Numbered from the stretch's first letter, positions 24,511 to 33,796 are shown. The stretch is 36,989 bases of DNA from Candidatus Peregrinibacteria bacterium CG_4_9_14_0_2_um_filter_41_14 (GCA_002788755.1 PFRW01000005.1:1-36989); one strand, 5' to 3'. The notes: generated from the sequence alone by a model not told the origin. Numbers and translations: made by a program.

Positions 24511-26250
24511 ATGACAACATTTCACGAACTTGGCTTGTCTGCTGAGCTTACAAGAGCATTAGACGAACTCAACTTTACCACGCCAACACCAATTCAGGCT
24601 ATTACTATCCCATATATCCTCGAAAAACCAACAGATTTAATCGCCTTGGCACAAACTGGTACCGGTAAAACCGCTGCTTTTAGTTTACCAATTTTGGAAC
24701 AAATCAACGCCGACAGTAAAGCTGTACAAGCAATCATTCTTTGCCCAACACGTGAACTTTGTCGCCAAATCGCTAAAGATATTAGCAATTTTGTCAAATA
24801 TCTAAATGGCATTAGCTCAACTGCCGTTTATGGTGGTGAAGATATCCGCAAGCAAATCACCAATTTAAAGAGAAATCCGCAAATTATTATAGGGACACCG
24901 GGACGTGTGCACGACATGATTCGTCGTAACATTTTAAAACTGGACCAACTAAAATGGTTAGTATTAGACGAAGCGGACGAAATGCTAAGCATGGGGTTTA
25001 AAGATGAACTTGATGCCATTCTTGCCGAAACTCCTAAAGAAAAACAAACCCTACTATTTTCGGCCACAATGCCACGTGCAATTAGTTACATTGCGCAAAA
25101 ATATATGAATAATCCCGAGGAAGTAAGTACAGGTAAAGGAAATTCCGGTGCCGAAAATGTTGAACATCACTTCTACGTTGCCCACGCCAAAGACCGTTAC
25201 GAAACATTACGTCGTATTTGTGATGCCAACCCTTCAATTTACGGAATAATCTTCTGTAGAACCCGTAACGAAACCAAAGAAGTAGCCGACAAACTAATTC
25301 GCGATAAATATTCCGCCGAAGCCATACATGGTGACCTTTCGCAATCACAGCGTGAAGATGCCATGGCTCGTTTCCGTCGACGTGACCTGCAACTACTTGT
25401 TGCCACCGACGTTGCTTCTCGTGGTATTGACGTTGATGTACTAACTCACGTTATTAATTATAATTTACCAGAAAATGTCGAAAGTTATATTCACCGTAGT
25501 GGACGAACCGGACGCGCCGGCTGCAGCGGTGTCTCACTGACAATCATAAACATGCGCGAACAAAGACAGATCCACCAAATTGAGTCACGACTAAAAAAAC
25601 CATTCATTCAAAAAATGATTCCAACCGGATCAGAAATTTGCCAAAGACAGCTATTAGAACTAATCGACAAAGTTCAACAAGTCACAGTTAACAAAGAACA
25701 AATTGCCCAACATTTAGCAATGGCTACCGAAAAATTCAAAGATTTTAGCCGTGAAGACCTAATCAGCCACTTTATTTCTATGGAATTCAACCGTTTCCTC
25801 GAATTCTACAAAAATGCTCGCGACCTTAATCAAGGTGCTAGTAATTCAAACGCCAGTGGACGTGACGGACAAAGCAGCCGCAACGAACGATCACAAGGTC
25901 GGCATCAATTCACCACTTTAAGTATCAATATCGGTCGCAAAAATCACTTCAGTCCTAAAGACCTTCTCAATTTTATCAACGAACAACCAGCCCTTAAGCA
26001 TGTAGAAGTTGGTAGCATCGAAATTAAAAATGAAGCAACCGTGTTTGAAATTGACCAAGTCTTTGAGCAAAAAGTTATGGACGCATTTAAAGGTCTAGAA
26101 ACAGATGCCGGACTAGTCCAAGTTAGAAAGATCCAAGGCGCCCCAAGCAGTAACGGCGGCGGCGGACGTGGACGCGTATTTAGTAGAGGCCCTAACCGCA
26201 ACCGAGGCGGCGGCGGCCGTAGCCAAGATCGCAGCCGCAGTCGTCGCTAG
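24511..26250 (+). CDS. DEAD-box RNA helicase (CsdA/DbpA-like)
   Basis: 579 residues. Helicase motifs in order: Q motif near FTTPTPIQ, AQTGTGKT (about 47-54), PTREL, DEAD (153-156), SAT (about 183), and HRSGRTGR (about 328). A helical region follows. Then comes an RRM-like DbpA domain (about 467-545, TTLSINIGRKNHFSPKDLL) that binds structured RNA in the DbpA/CsdA/DeaD group. The tail is Gly/Arg/Ser-rich with RG clusters. Likely role in ribosome assembly or cold-associated RNA unwinding. A strong bidirectional terminator separates it from typA. Confidence 0.95.
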   Translation: MTTFHELGLSAELTRALDELNFTTPTPIQAITIPYILEKPTDLIALAQTGTGKTAAFSLPILEQINADSKAVQAIILCPTRELCRQIAKDISNFVKYLNGISSTAVYGGEDIRKQITNLKRNPQIIIGTPGRVHDMIRRNILKLDQLKWLVLDEADEMLSMGFKDELDAILAETPKEKQTLLFSATMPRAISYIAQKYMNNPEEVSTGKGNSGAENVEHHFYVAHAKDRYETLRRICDANPSIYGIIFCRTRNETKEVADKLIRDKYSAEAIHGDLSQSQREDAMARFRRRDLQLLVATDVASRGIDVDVLTHVINYNLPENVESYIHRSGRTGRAGCSGVSLTIINMREQRQIHQIESRLKKPFIQKMIPTGSEICQRQLLELIDKVQQVTVNKEQIAQHLAMATEKFKDFSREDLISHFISMEFNRFLEFYKNARDLNQGASNSNASGRDGQSSRNERSQGRHQFTTLSINIGRKNHFSPKDLLNFINEQPALKHVEVGSIEIKNEATVFEIDQVFEQKVMDAFKGLETDAGLVQVRKIQGAPSSNGGGGRGRVFSRGPNRNRGGGGRSQDRSRSRR

Positions 26251-26275
26251 ACGACCTTCCCCCTTTTCCCTTCCT

Positions 26276-26313
26276 AAAAAGCAGCTCGTCGCTTCGCGAC
26301 GCGGCTGCTTTTT
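26276..26313. terminator. Bidirectional intrinsic terminator between helicase and typA
   Basis: AAAAAGCAGC (26276-26285) pairs with GCTGCTTTTT (26304-26313), and GTCGC/GCGAC close a TTC-type loop inside. A/T tracts at both feet allow termination of both convergent genes. Confidence 0.9.
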
Positions 26314-26337
26314 CTATAGGTCGTCTGGCGACGACTG

Positions 26338-28128
26338 CTATTTCCTCTTTCTCTCATTCTCTTTCAAATATCTTTTACGTAGTCTAATACTTAACGGTGT
26401 TATTTCTACATATTCATCTTCGTCAATGTACTCAATCGCTTTTTCTAATGTCATTGGTACTACCGGTGTTAGCGTTAACGCATCATCGGCACCAGACGAG
26501 CGGACATTTGTTAACTTCTTATTTCTAATTGGATTCACAGTTAAGTCAGTTCCTTGATTGTGTTCACCAATTACCATACCTTCATATACATCTGTTGCCG
26601 GCTCTACAAATATAGGGCCACGTTCTTGGAGTTTCCATAGCGAGTAAGCCATTGTCGCACCGGTTTCGCCGGAAATTAATGAACCTACAGACCGTTTTTC
26701 AATTTCACCCATATAAGGCTCAAAGCGATCAAACGAATGGTACAACGTACCTTCGCCTCTTGTTAACACTAAGAACAAAGACCTAAAACCAAGCAGACCT
26801 CTTGTTGGAATATCAAATTCCAAAGTTGTATTACCCATAGCGGATTGCATATTAGTCATTACGCCTTTTCGCTTTCCTAAAGCCTGAATAACGGCCCCAG
26901 ACATATCGTCGGGAACATTTACAACGACAGCCTCAATCGGCTCACACTTTACGCCATCAATTTCACGCATAATTACCTCTGGTTGTGAAATTTGGAGCTC
27001 AAAACCTTCACGTCGCATTGTTTCAATCAAAACTGCAATGTGCATTTCGCCACGACCATAAACTTTAATCGCATCGCTATTATCCTGAAACTCAATTTTA
27101 AGTCCTACATTAGTTTCTAACTCTTTCTCTAAACGAGCCCGAATATGGCGGCTGGTAACATAAGTACCTTCACGCCCTGCAAAAGGGGAGTCGTTCACCA
27201 TGAATTCAATTGCCAACGCCGGCGGATCAACCTTAATAGCTGGCAAGGGAATCGCTGAAGCATCATTTGTAATTGTTTCACCAACATAAATGTCATCTAA
27301 TCCCGCAATTGCCACAATGTCTCCGGCAATCGCCTTATCTGAATCAACTTTATCCATTCCCTCAAATGTAAAGATCTTCGTAACCTTACCTGTTCGTTTG
27401 GCACCATCAGCATCAATTATCGTGACATTTTCATTTGGCTTTAAAACACCATCGTAAACACGGCCAATGGCCATACGCCCCAAAAAGTTATCGTAAGCCA
27501 ACGTTGCCGGTTGCATTCTAAAAGGTGCTTCCATATCACCACCTGCTGGCTTTACATGCTCTAAAATAAATTCAATTAGTGGTGAAATGTCTTTCTTCTC
27601 ATCAGTTAAATTGCGAATTGCCACACCATCACGTGCAATTGCATAAATATAAGGGAAGTCCAACTGTTCATCCGATGCTCCCAAGCTCGCAAAAAGGTCA
27701 AAAGTTAAATCAACAACTTCATCCGCACGTGCCATTGGCTTATCAATTTTATTAATTACCACAATTACCTTGTGTCCCAATTCCAAAGATTTACGCAAAA
27801 CAAACTTTGTTTGAGGCATTGGCCCTTCGTAAGCATCTACAACCAAAACTACGGCATCTACAGTTCGTAGTACCCGTTCAACTTCCGAACCAAAGTCAGC
27901 ATGTCCTGGGGTATCAACAATATTAATTTTGTTTCCTTTGTAAGTAATTGCCGCATTTTTTGCATAGATTGTAATGCCCCGTTCTTTTTCTTGGTCATTA
28001 CTATCCATCGCACGCTCTTCAAGTTCTCTGTGCTTAGCAAAAGTATCACTAGCCTTTAAAAGCGCATCGACCAAAGTTGTTTTTCCGTGATCTACATGTG
28101 CAACAATTGCCACATTATATATATTCAT
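26338..28128 (-). CDS. typA: Ribosome-binding GTPase TypA/BipA
   Basis: 596 residues. GTPase motifs AHVDHGKTT (about 9-17), DTPGH, and NKIDKP. The switch region EERAMDSNDQEKERGITI is typical of TypA, and the C-terminal domain has the family stretch RGLLGFRSLFLVLTRGEG. TypA binds 70S ribosomes like EF-G and LepA and helps large-subunit assembly at low temperature or stress. Together with lepA, this window carries both non-essential translational GTPases. The start is 53 bases from the next upstream gene. Confidence 0.97.
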   Translation of the reverse strand: MNIYNVAIVAHVDHGKTTLVDALLKASDTFAKHRELEERAMDSNDQEKERGITIYAKNAAITYKGNKINIVDTPGHADFGSEVERVLRTVDAVVLVVDAYEGPMPQTKFVLRKSLELGHKVIVVINKIDKPMARADEVVDLTFDLFASLGASDEQLDFPYIYAIARDGVAIRNLTDEKKDISPLIEFILEHVKPAGGDMEAPFRMQPATLAYDNFLGRMAIGRVYDGVLKPNENVTIIDADGAKRTGKVTKIFTFEGMDKVDSDKAIAGDIVAIAGLDDIYVGETITNDASAIPLPAIKVDPPALAIEFMVNDSPFAGREGTYVTSRHIRARLEKELETNVGLKIEFQDNSDAIKVYGRGEMHIAVLIETMRREGFELQISQPEVIMREIDGVKCEPIEAVVVNVPDDMSGAVIQALGKRKGVMTNMQSAMGNTTLEFDIPTRGLLGFRSLFLVLTRGEGTLYHSFDRFEPYMGEIEKRSVGSLISGETGATMAYSLWKLQERGPIFVEPATDVYEGMVIGEHNQGTDLTVNPIRNKKLTNVRSSGADDALTLTPVVPMTLEKAIEYIDEDEYVEITPLSIRLRKRYLKENERKRK

Positions 28129-28181
28129 AAATTAGTTTAAAGCCCGCGAAGCCTAACTCAATTTGACAAAAAGCACAATCC

Positions 28182-28391
28182 TTATTTTTTAGATGTCGGA
28201 TCTACGTACGGAATGGCTTGTTTAAGAGCTGGGATTGCTTGCTTTAACTCCACCCTAGAAGGCCATGCTTCAAAGTAAAATCGTCCTTGAAACATATTCG
28301 TGTTTTTGGCTAGCAGTAGCAATAAAATTGATACAATTACTAATAAGATAGCAATAATCGCACTTTTATCTTTGCTTTTAAGTGGTTTCAT
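28182..28391 (-). CDS. Small single-pass membrane protein, unknown function
   Basis: 69 residues: a positively charged N-terminus (MKPLKSKDK), one strongly hydrophobic helix (about 11-28, AIIAILLVIVSILLLLLA), and a short outside tail with a repeated motif (LKQAIPALKQAIPYVDP). No family recognised. It diverges from the Fur-family gene and shares an intergenic region holding a Zur-like dyad plus a minus-strand promoter (TTTACT-17-TATAAT, 28443-28415), so it may respond to the same regulator. Confidence 0.6.
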   Translation of the reverse strand: MKPLKSKDKSAIIAILLVIVSILLLLLAKNTNMFQGRFYFEAWPSRVELKQAIPALKQAIPYVDPTSKK

Positions 28392-28407
28392 TAATATATG
28401 TTAAATA

Positions 28408-28423
28408 TCTTATAATTATAACA
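28408..28423. promoter_or_regulatory. Zur-box-like dyad in the zur/znu control region
   Basis: TCTTATA-AT-TATAACA, a 7-2-7 dyad with one arm mismatch. Its arms match the TGTTATA/TATAACA arms of the gammaproteobacterial Zur box, though with a two-base centre. It overlaps candidate -10 elements on both strands (TATAAT at 28411-28416 plus strand and 28420-28415 minus strand). A second dyad, TGCAA-n5-TTGCA, lies about 50 bases further downstream. Confidence 0.5.
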
Positions 28424-28522
28424 TAATTGATTGTAATAGTAAACCATACCTGTGGTAACTGCAATACTGTTGCAATTAAGGAGAGGCTATGCCAAACTAA
28501 AGCAACTACTGACCCACACAGT

Positions 28523-28936
28523 ATGGAATATCTAGCGATTGCCCTAGATCTACTACAAAAGCACAATCTCAAGAAAACCAAACCACGTGTAGCCATTTTG
28601 CGTCTATTTGCCGAAACAAACGAACCGATCTCCGCCTACCAAATTCAAGAAAAAATTGCCGATCAGGGGATTAACATTACAACAGTTTACCGTACATTGG
28701 AGCCATTTGTTGCAATCGGACTCATCCACCACTTAGCTTCGCTAAATAGCTACTACCGGTGCGACCCGCAAATCCTAAACCAAAAAGCCAAAGGGCATCA
28801 CAGCTTTGCCATCTGTAATAATTGCCATTCCGTTAACGAGTTTGTTGATCCCCGCCATTCTCAACATTTGGCCAATTTTACCTGTCATCAGCATATTCAA
28901 GAGGTTATCGGCCTTTGTGTTCAGTGTTCTAACTAA
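28523..28936 (+). CDS. Fur-family metal regulator, probably Zur
   Basis: 137 residues from the ATG at 28523; the frame extends to 28427 but that part lacks Fur features. Winged helix (about 1-80) with KKTKPRVAILRLF and NITTVYRTLEPF, then a dimerisation domain with the structural zinc cysteines CNNC and CVQC and histidine-rich segments (HHSFAIC, TCHQH). It is the first gene of a unit with a zinc ABC transporter (znuA 9 bases downstream), the usual place for Zur. Zn selectivity is inferred from the neighbours. Confidence 0.88.
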   Translation: MEYLAIALDLLQKHNLKKTKPRVAILRLFAETNEPISAYQIQEKIADQGINITTVYRTLEPFVAIGLIHHLASLNSYYRCDPQILNQKAKGHHSFAICNNCHSVNEFVDPRHSQHLANFTCHQHIQEVIGLCVQCSN

Positions 28937-28945
28937 TCATTTATT

Positions 28946-29863
28946 ATGCGAAAAATCACTTTCTCTTTAGCTGCTTTCATCATCTTAATTGGATGCGGCC
29001 AGCCCGCACCCACCACAAACACAAAAATAAACATTGTCGCCACATTTCCACCTCTATACTCTATGACCCTAAATATAGTAGGTCAGGAAGCCAATGTGAC
29101 TAATCTAATTCCGCCCGGGGCCAGCATTCACACATGGGAACCCCGCCCATCTGACGCCAAAACAATAGCTACCACCGACCTAATTATTAAAAACGGTCTT
29201 CAGCTGGAAGAGTTTTTAACAGACCTAACAAATGGTGCCAACAACCCAAAGCTCCAAATTATTGATACGAGCAAAGGCACAAACAAATACAGTCCCGAGG
29301 CCGTGCAAGGCTTCGGCGAAATGGTTGAAGAGAACAATCATAGCGGCATCGACCCTCACATTTGGTTGTCGATTAACAATGCCAAACTACAAGTGCAAAA
29401 TATTGCCGCAGCTGTAATTGCCGCCGACCCCGATCACGAAGCCATTTATCGGCAAAACACCCAAGACTATCTTGCCAAACTTGATCGTACTTTTCAGCAA
29501 ATCCAAACAGAATTATCAACAGTCAAGCCGCAACCATTCATTGTTTTTCATGATGCTTATCAGTATTTCCTCAGAGACTACCAATTAAGTACTTACCAAG
29601 TTGCCAGCATCCAACCTTTTCCCGGCAAAGAACCCAATCCCGCCTATCTCCAAAACCTAACTGAGCTAATTAAGACGCATAAAATCAAAGTAATCTTTAC
29701 GGAACCGCAATTTACATCGCAAATTACCGAATTACTAAAGACGGAGTTTAGCATCATGACCCTGACCATAGACCCTATTGGTACACAATTAACCAGAAAT
29801 GGTTTTACAGACAATCTACTAAATATTAAAGATCAATTAATAACCGCATTCCAAAGTGAATAA
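28946..29863 (+). CDS. znuA: Zinc ABC transporter substrate-binding lipoprotein ZnuA
   Basis: 305 residues. Lipoprotein signal with lipobox LIGC and Cys17. Cluster A-I substrate-binding protein with the expected metal ligands: His in ASIHTWEPRPSDA, His in GIDPHIWLS, His in VFHDAYQYF, and a late acidic residue in TLTIDPIG. An NNHS segment stands in for the His-rich loop of classical ZnuA. Binds Zn(II), or Mn(II) in the sister group, at the cell surface and hands it to ZnuB. Ends eight bases inside znuC. Confidence 0.9.
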   Translation: MRKITFSLAAFIILIGCGQPAPTTNTKINIVATFPPLYSMTLNIVGQEANVTNLIPPGASIHTWEPRPSDAKTIATTDLIIKNGLQLEEFLTDLTNGANNPKLQIIDTSKGTNKYSPEAVQGFGEMVEENNHSGIDPHIWLSINNAKLQVQNIAAAVIAADPDHEAIYRQNTQDYLAKLDRTFQQIQTELSTVKPQPFIVFHDAYQYFLRDYQLSTYQVASIQPFPGKEPNPAYLQNLTELIKTHKIKVIFTEPQFTSQITELLKTEFSIMTLTIDPIGTQLTRNGFTDNLLNIKDQLITAFQSE

Positions 29864-30572
29864 ACCACTCGTTAAAATTAGCAAATTAGTAGTTGTCCAA
29901 AATGGTATCCGTATTTTACATGATATAAATGCGGAAATTTATCCAGGCGAAATCATCTCCCTAATCGGTCTCAACGGATCGGGCAAAACCACGCTTCTAA
30001 AAACAATTCTTGGCCTCATTAAACCAACTTCCGGCACACTCAGTGTTAATGCCCGTAAAATTGGCTATGTCCCTCAAAAACTAGATTTCGATCGAACCAT
30101 TCCCATTACAATTTTTGAGCTCCTTAAGATTTACAATCCCAAAGCGCAGTCCAATACAATAAACGCTAAACTAGAGGAAGTCTCCGCCTTAAAATTAGGT
30201 GAAAAACTGGTCGGCACCCTCTCCGGCGGTCAACTGCAACGTGTTCTCATTGCCAATGCCCTTATCAACCTACCCGACCTCCTCCTCCTAGACGAAGCCA
30301 CCGCCGGCATTGATATTACCGGCGAGGATCAATTTTACAGCCTGATCAAACAAATTCACAAAGACTACCAACCCACAATCCTACTCGTCTCCCACGACAT
30401 TCACACCGTATTTGCCAACACCGATCGCGTTTTTTGTATGGATGGCTGCCTCTGTTGCCAAGGCACCCCCGAAGCAATCGCTAAAACTCCTGAGTTTAAG
30501 CGTCTATTTGGCAAACATTTAAAACCTTATCACCACAAAGATCATGCTCACCACTCTCATCGAGGCGCTTAG
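29856..30572 (+). CDS. znuC: Zinc ABC transporter ATPase ZnuC
   Basis: 238 residues from a GTG overlapping the znuA stop. Walker A GLNGSGKTT (38-46), signature LSGGQLQRV (about 121), Walker B DLLLLDEATAGID, and the switch His in LLVSHDIH. The C-terminus is unusually histidine-rich (HLKPYHHKDHAHHSHRGA), able to hold metal, and may sense or buffer zinc. Powers import with ZnuA and ZnuB. Overlaps the znuB start by 29 bases. Confidence 0.92.
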   Translation: MNKPLVKISKLVVVQNGIRILHDINAEIYPGEIISLIGLNGSGKTTLLKTILGLIKPTSGTLSVNARKIGYVPQKLDFDRTIPITIFELLKIYNPKAQSNTINAKLEEVSALKLGEKLVGTLSGGQLQRVLIANALINLPDLLLLDEATAGIDITGEDQFYSLIKQIHKDYQPTILLVSHDIHTVFANTDRVFCMDGCLCCQGTPEAIAKTPEFKRLFGKHLKPYHHKDHAHHSHRGA

Positions 30573-31365
30573 TTTTAGTTTTTTTCAAAGAGCCTTATTG
30601 GTCGGTAGTCTAATTGCCGTCATCTACTCACTATTAGGCAATTATGTTGTATTAAGAAAAGAAACAGTGATTAGTCACAGCATCGCCAACTTTGCCTTTC
30701 TTGGTGTTGCCCTGGCCATTTTACTCAATGCCAATATCAATTTATTTACCTTTCTTGCTGCCATTGGTGGTGCTTTATCTATTAGCATTTTGCAAAATAA
30801 TCCCAAATTTGCTCGTGATTCCATTCTCACATTTAGCTCCGAAATCTCAATTGCTATTGCCATCGTCATCATCAGCTTCTTTAAAGGCTACCGCACCGAC
30901 ATTCTCCAATTTCTTTTTGGTAATATACTCGCCATTTCATCTACCGATATTTTGTTTATTAGTATTGTTAGTTTGCTAATTATCGGATTTTTACTACTAT
31001 TCCACCGCCAACTACTGCAAATCACCTTTAGTACAGAATTAGCAAAGGCTTCAGGCACCAAAGTTACTCTTTTTAATTTACTGTACCTGTTAATCCTGGC
31101 ACTTGCCATTGCAATCGGCGTTAAAACAATTGGTGTAATTCTCATTGCTGCCTTGTTGGTTATTCCCGCAAATACAGCAAAATTATTTGCCAGCAGTTTT
31201 AAACAGTTGCTAACATATTCAGCAATATTTGGTTTGATGAGTACGATTTTAGGATTGCTTACTTCTTATTTTTTTGATTTACCAAGCGGTGCAACCATTG
31301 TAATCACACTTAGTGTGTTCTTGCTTGGCACTATAGTTTTATATAAGCGTCCGGCAAGTATCTAG
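30544..31365 (+). CDS. znuB: Zinc ABC transporter permease ZnuB
   Basis: 273 residues with seven to eight hydrophobic helices, the ABC-3 family permease pattern. The conserved family segments HSIANFAFLGVALA (N-terminal third) and KTIGVILIAALLVIPANTAK (near 195-215) are visible. It overlaps znuC by 29 bases and ends 35 bases inside the convergent M23 peptidase gene. Last gene of the zur-znuACB unit. Confidence 0.92.
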   Translation: MLTTLIEALSFSFFQRALLVGSLIAVIYSLLGNYVVLRKETVISHSIANFAFLGVALAILLNANINLFTFLAAIGGALSISILQNNPKFARDSILTFSSEISIAIAIVIISFFKGYRTDILQFLFGNILAISSTDILFISIVSLLIIGFLLLFHRQLLQITFSTELAKASGTKVTLFNLLYLLILALAIAIGVKTIGVILIAALLVIPANTAKLFASSFKQLLTYSAIFGLMSTILGLLTSYFFDLPSGATIVITLSVFLLGTIVLYKRPASI

Positions 31366-32698
31366 CATCAATACCGCTTAAATCCATGTAATACATTGGA
31401 TCTACATGGCGACCATCATCAAAAACCTCAAAGTGCAAATGTGGACCCGTTGTTAAGTATCCCGCCCCGCGTGAGCCAGGAAGTCCACCCGTAGTACCAA
31501 TTGGTTGCCCCTGACGGACTGTTTGACCAGCTGTCACAAAAATATCATACATGTGTCCATACAATGTCATTATCCCACCCTTGTGGGCAATAATCACGTA
31601 ATGGTAGTCCAAGCCCGAGCCGCCTTTAACCTTATATACAACGCCATCTGCCGGCGCACTAATTGTGGTTTGCATTGTTGCGCGAATATCAATCGCATTA
31701 TGATCAACTCCTAAAGCAGCTCTATAAGACGAATCCTTATAAAAAGCACTAATACCCAAACTAGGCGTTACCGGCCAAGCCAACTTGGCATCTGTAATAC
31801 CCTTACCAACTTGCTCCTGAGCAAAACCTTCTTTACTCATCACTGCCGAATTTAGTTTCTCATATACATCTCCTAAATCAGCAATTTCACTCCTTACTTC
31901 AATTTGTTCATTTCTAGCCTGCTCTAGTAGGTTTTTGTAAATTTCTTCTTTGCCTTTTGTTTCTTCGAGTAAATCAACCTTCGCTTTTTTTTCAATCTCA
32001 AAAACAGTTCGTTCCTTTACCAGTTCCTTTTGTAGATCCTTCTCATCCTCTTGCTGATTTACAAGGTCACTTTGTGTAGTTTCCAGCTCACTTTTAAGTT
32101 TCGCCAAACGCTCAAACATTTCACGGTTAGCAACTTCTAATAATTCCAAATAATAAAGGTCGGTAAGCTGATCATTGGCATGTCCTTCAGAAAACAATAA
32201 CTTCACAGTTTGCGCTAACGAAGAGTCAAAACTTCCAATATTAATGTTCTGCACAAACAAAAAACGCATAAAATCCTGAACCAGTGCTTTTTGTTCTGCC
32301 AGTTCCGCTGTCTTTTCTGCAATTTTCTCCTTTGTCTCTGCAATTTTTACCCCAAGCCCATTAATTGCAGCCTGTACACGTTTAATTTGATCATCGGTAC
32401 GCAAAATCTCCGAATCTAATAATGTAATCTGCTCTTCCAAAGTTCGCGCTTCCTCCGTTGCATTCCCCAGTTCCTCTTCAATAATACTAATATCTCGAGA
32501 AACATTAATTAAAGAGTCCGATTTAGTGTTTAAATTGCGCTTAACGTCCTCTAGCTTTTGCGCTGCTTTTTCTTGGTCCGAAACTTCCACTGGTGCCTCC
32601 GCAGCATCCTGTGCAAGCGCAAAACCGCCTGCCACTAAAACAATTAGCAGCACCATGGCAAACACACCTAACCTAATTCTATTTCTTTTTATTATCAT
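31331..32698 (-). CDS. EnvC-like M23 peptidase / murein hydrolase activator
   Basis: About 455 residues from the ATG at 32698 (32701 is also possible). Exported: a charged N-terminus and hydrophobic helix ending GGFALAQ. A long coiled coil follows (about 25-290, KLEDVKRNLNTKSDSLINV onward). The C-terminal LytM domain keeps zinc-site motifs GVDHNAIDI (HxxxD) and TGPHLHFEVFD (HxH), with YGHM between them, so it may be an active endopeptidase, unlike degenerate EnvC. Probably acts in septal peptidoglycan splitting. It ends 35 bases inside the convergent znuB. Confidence 0.9.
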   Translation of the reverse strand: MIIKRNRIRLGVFAMVLLIVLVAGGFALAQDAAEAPVEVSDQEKAAQKLEDVKRNLNTKSDSLINVSRDISIIEEELGNATEEARTLEEQITLLDSEILRTDDQIKRVQAAINGLGVKIAETKEKIAEKTAELAEQKALVQDFMRFLFVQNINIGSFDSSLAQTVKLLFSEGHANDQLTDLYYLELLEVANREMFERLAKLKSELETTQSDLVNQQEDEKDLQKELVKERTVFEIEKKAKVDLLEETKGKEEIYKNLLEQARNEQIEVRSEIADLGDVYEKLNSAVMSKEGFAQEQVGKGITDAKLAWPVTPSLGISAFYKDSSYRAALGVDHNAIDIRATMQTTISAPADGVVYKVKGGSGLDYHYVIIAHKGGIMTLYGHMYDIFVTAGQTVRQGQPIGTTGGLPGSRGAGYLTTGPHLHFEVFDDGRHVDPMYYMDLSGIDARYLPDAYIKL

Positions 32699-32797
32699 CA
32701 TGATTAGCATTTTACAAAAAACTCTTGCCAAAACCAAGCCAATCTTTTAAAGTGTGGCAGCTCAAATTAAAAAGCAACGCAAATTTAATAAGCAACT

Positions 32798-33082
32798 ATG
32801 GCTCATAAGAAGGCCGGTGGCTCGACCAGAAATGGTCGCGATTCCCAGGCAAAACGGTTAGGCGTCAAACTATTTGGTGGCCAAACTGCAAAATCAGGTA
32901 GCATTATCGTTAGACAAAAGGGTAATAAGTATTTTCCCGGAGACAATGTCGGTCAAGGCAAAGACTTTACTTTGTTTGCATTAACAGAAGGTAAAATTAA
33001 GTTTACAACTAAAAAGCAAACCAAATTTGACGGACGCGTGTTCACAGACAAATTTGTCCACATCGAAGCCGTTTCTGCTTAA
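32798..33082 (+). CDS. rpmA: 50S ribosomal protein bL27
   Basis: 94 residues with the bL27 hallmarks MAHKKAGGSTRNGRDSQAKR at the N-terminus and VRQKGNKYFPGDNVGQGKD. The N-terminus begins directly with AHKK, so there is no cleavable Firmicutes-type extension. It reaches the peptidyl-transferase centre. The bL21 gene (rplU), often its neighbour, is not adjacent; an unknown gene follows 39 bases later. Confidence 0.97.
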   Translation: MAHKKAGGSTRNGRDSQAKRLGVKLFGGQTAKSGSIIVRQKGNKYFPGDNVGQGKDFTLFALTEGKIKFTTKKQTKFDGRVFTDKFVHIEAVSA

Positions 33083-33121
33083 TAGTTAAAACAGATCTTT
33101 CATCTCTTAAAATAAAGCCTT

Positions 33122-33796
33122 ATGAATGATATGGGGGGCTTAGAAAATTTTAGCGTAGAGGACCAAGGCGGAGTCGACCAGGCAGCATTGGAACTTCTAC
33201 GCGAAAGAATGCGTCAGTCACAAGCACAAGCCAAAACTGATCAAAAAAAAGAAGCCAAACAAAAGAAAAAAGAAACCAATCTCGCACAAGTCTTAATTGC
33301 CTTACTCAAAAAAGAGCAAAGCGGTCTTATTAAAGTTGTGACACAAGCATTAAACGTCAATATTCCCGCCTATTTTATTATCGACATCCTCGCCCTCCGC
33401 TTTGAAGCCCTCCGTCGCGAAATCGGCCTCGAATTTACAACTACAACTGAACACCCAACACCGGAAGCAGACAGTAAATCACTAGTACCCGCCAATTTTG
33501 CCGATTCAACCCTACCCCTAAAAGTTAGAGTCGAGGTCGATATTTGGCTTAACTTTTTAATTGAAGAAGCCAAAAGGGAACCAGTAAAGCTATTGGAAAC
33601 CAGCCGTCACCATTCTGAGCCAAAGCAGGCAAATACAGCCATTAAGAGCTTAATCGGCTATGTAATGCAAGACTACCTCCAACTTCAACATGTTGATTTT
33701 ATCGGCCAAAATGTTCTCAGCTTTGCTAGTAACTTTAGTGATAGTTTAGTTGACTACCTTTCGGACTTTATCGCTCATCAAAAACACTTAGCGTAG
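33122..33796 (+). CDS. Hypothetical cytoplasmic protein downstream of rpmA
   Basis: 224 residues, no signal or membrane helix. A Gln/Lys-rich coiled-coil stretch (about 20-55, ERMRQSQAQAKTDQKKEAKQ) precedes a helical domain (LAQVLIALLKKEQSGLIKVV), an acidic spacer, and a second helical part (VDIWLNFLIEEAKREPVKLL). No family recognised. Same strand as rpmA and possibly cotranscribed. It ends nine bases inside the convergent gene at 33788. Confidence 0.7.
   Translation: MNDMGGLENFSVEDQGGVDQAALELLRERMRQSQAQAKTDQKKEAKQKKKETNLAQVLIALLKKEQSGLIKVVTQALNVNIPAYFIIDILALRFEALRREIGLEFTTTTEHPTPEADSKSLVPANFADSTLPLKVRVEVDIWLNFLIEEAKREPVKLLETSRHHSEPKQANTAIKSLIGYVMQDYLQLQHVDFIGQNVLSFASNFSDSLVDYLSDFIAHQKHLA

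Noticed and set aside
26221..26340. Several GTCGTC/GACGAC copies around the helicase terminator as a repeat element
   Set aside because: They are explained by Arg/Ser codons at the end of the helicase gene and by the terminator stem; no regular unit.
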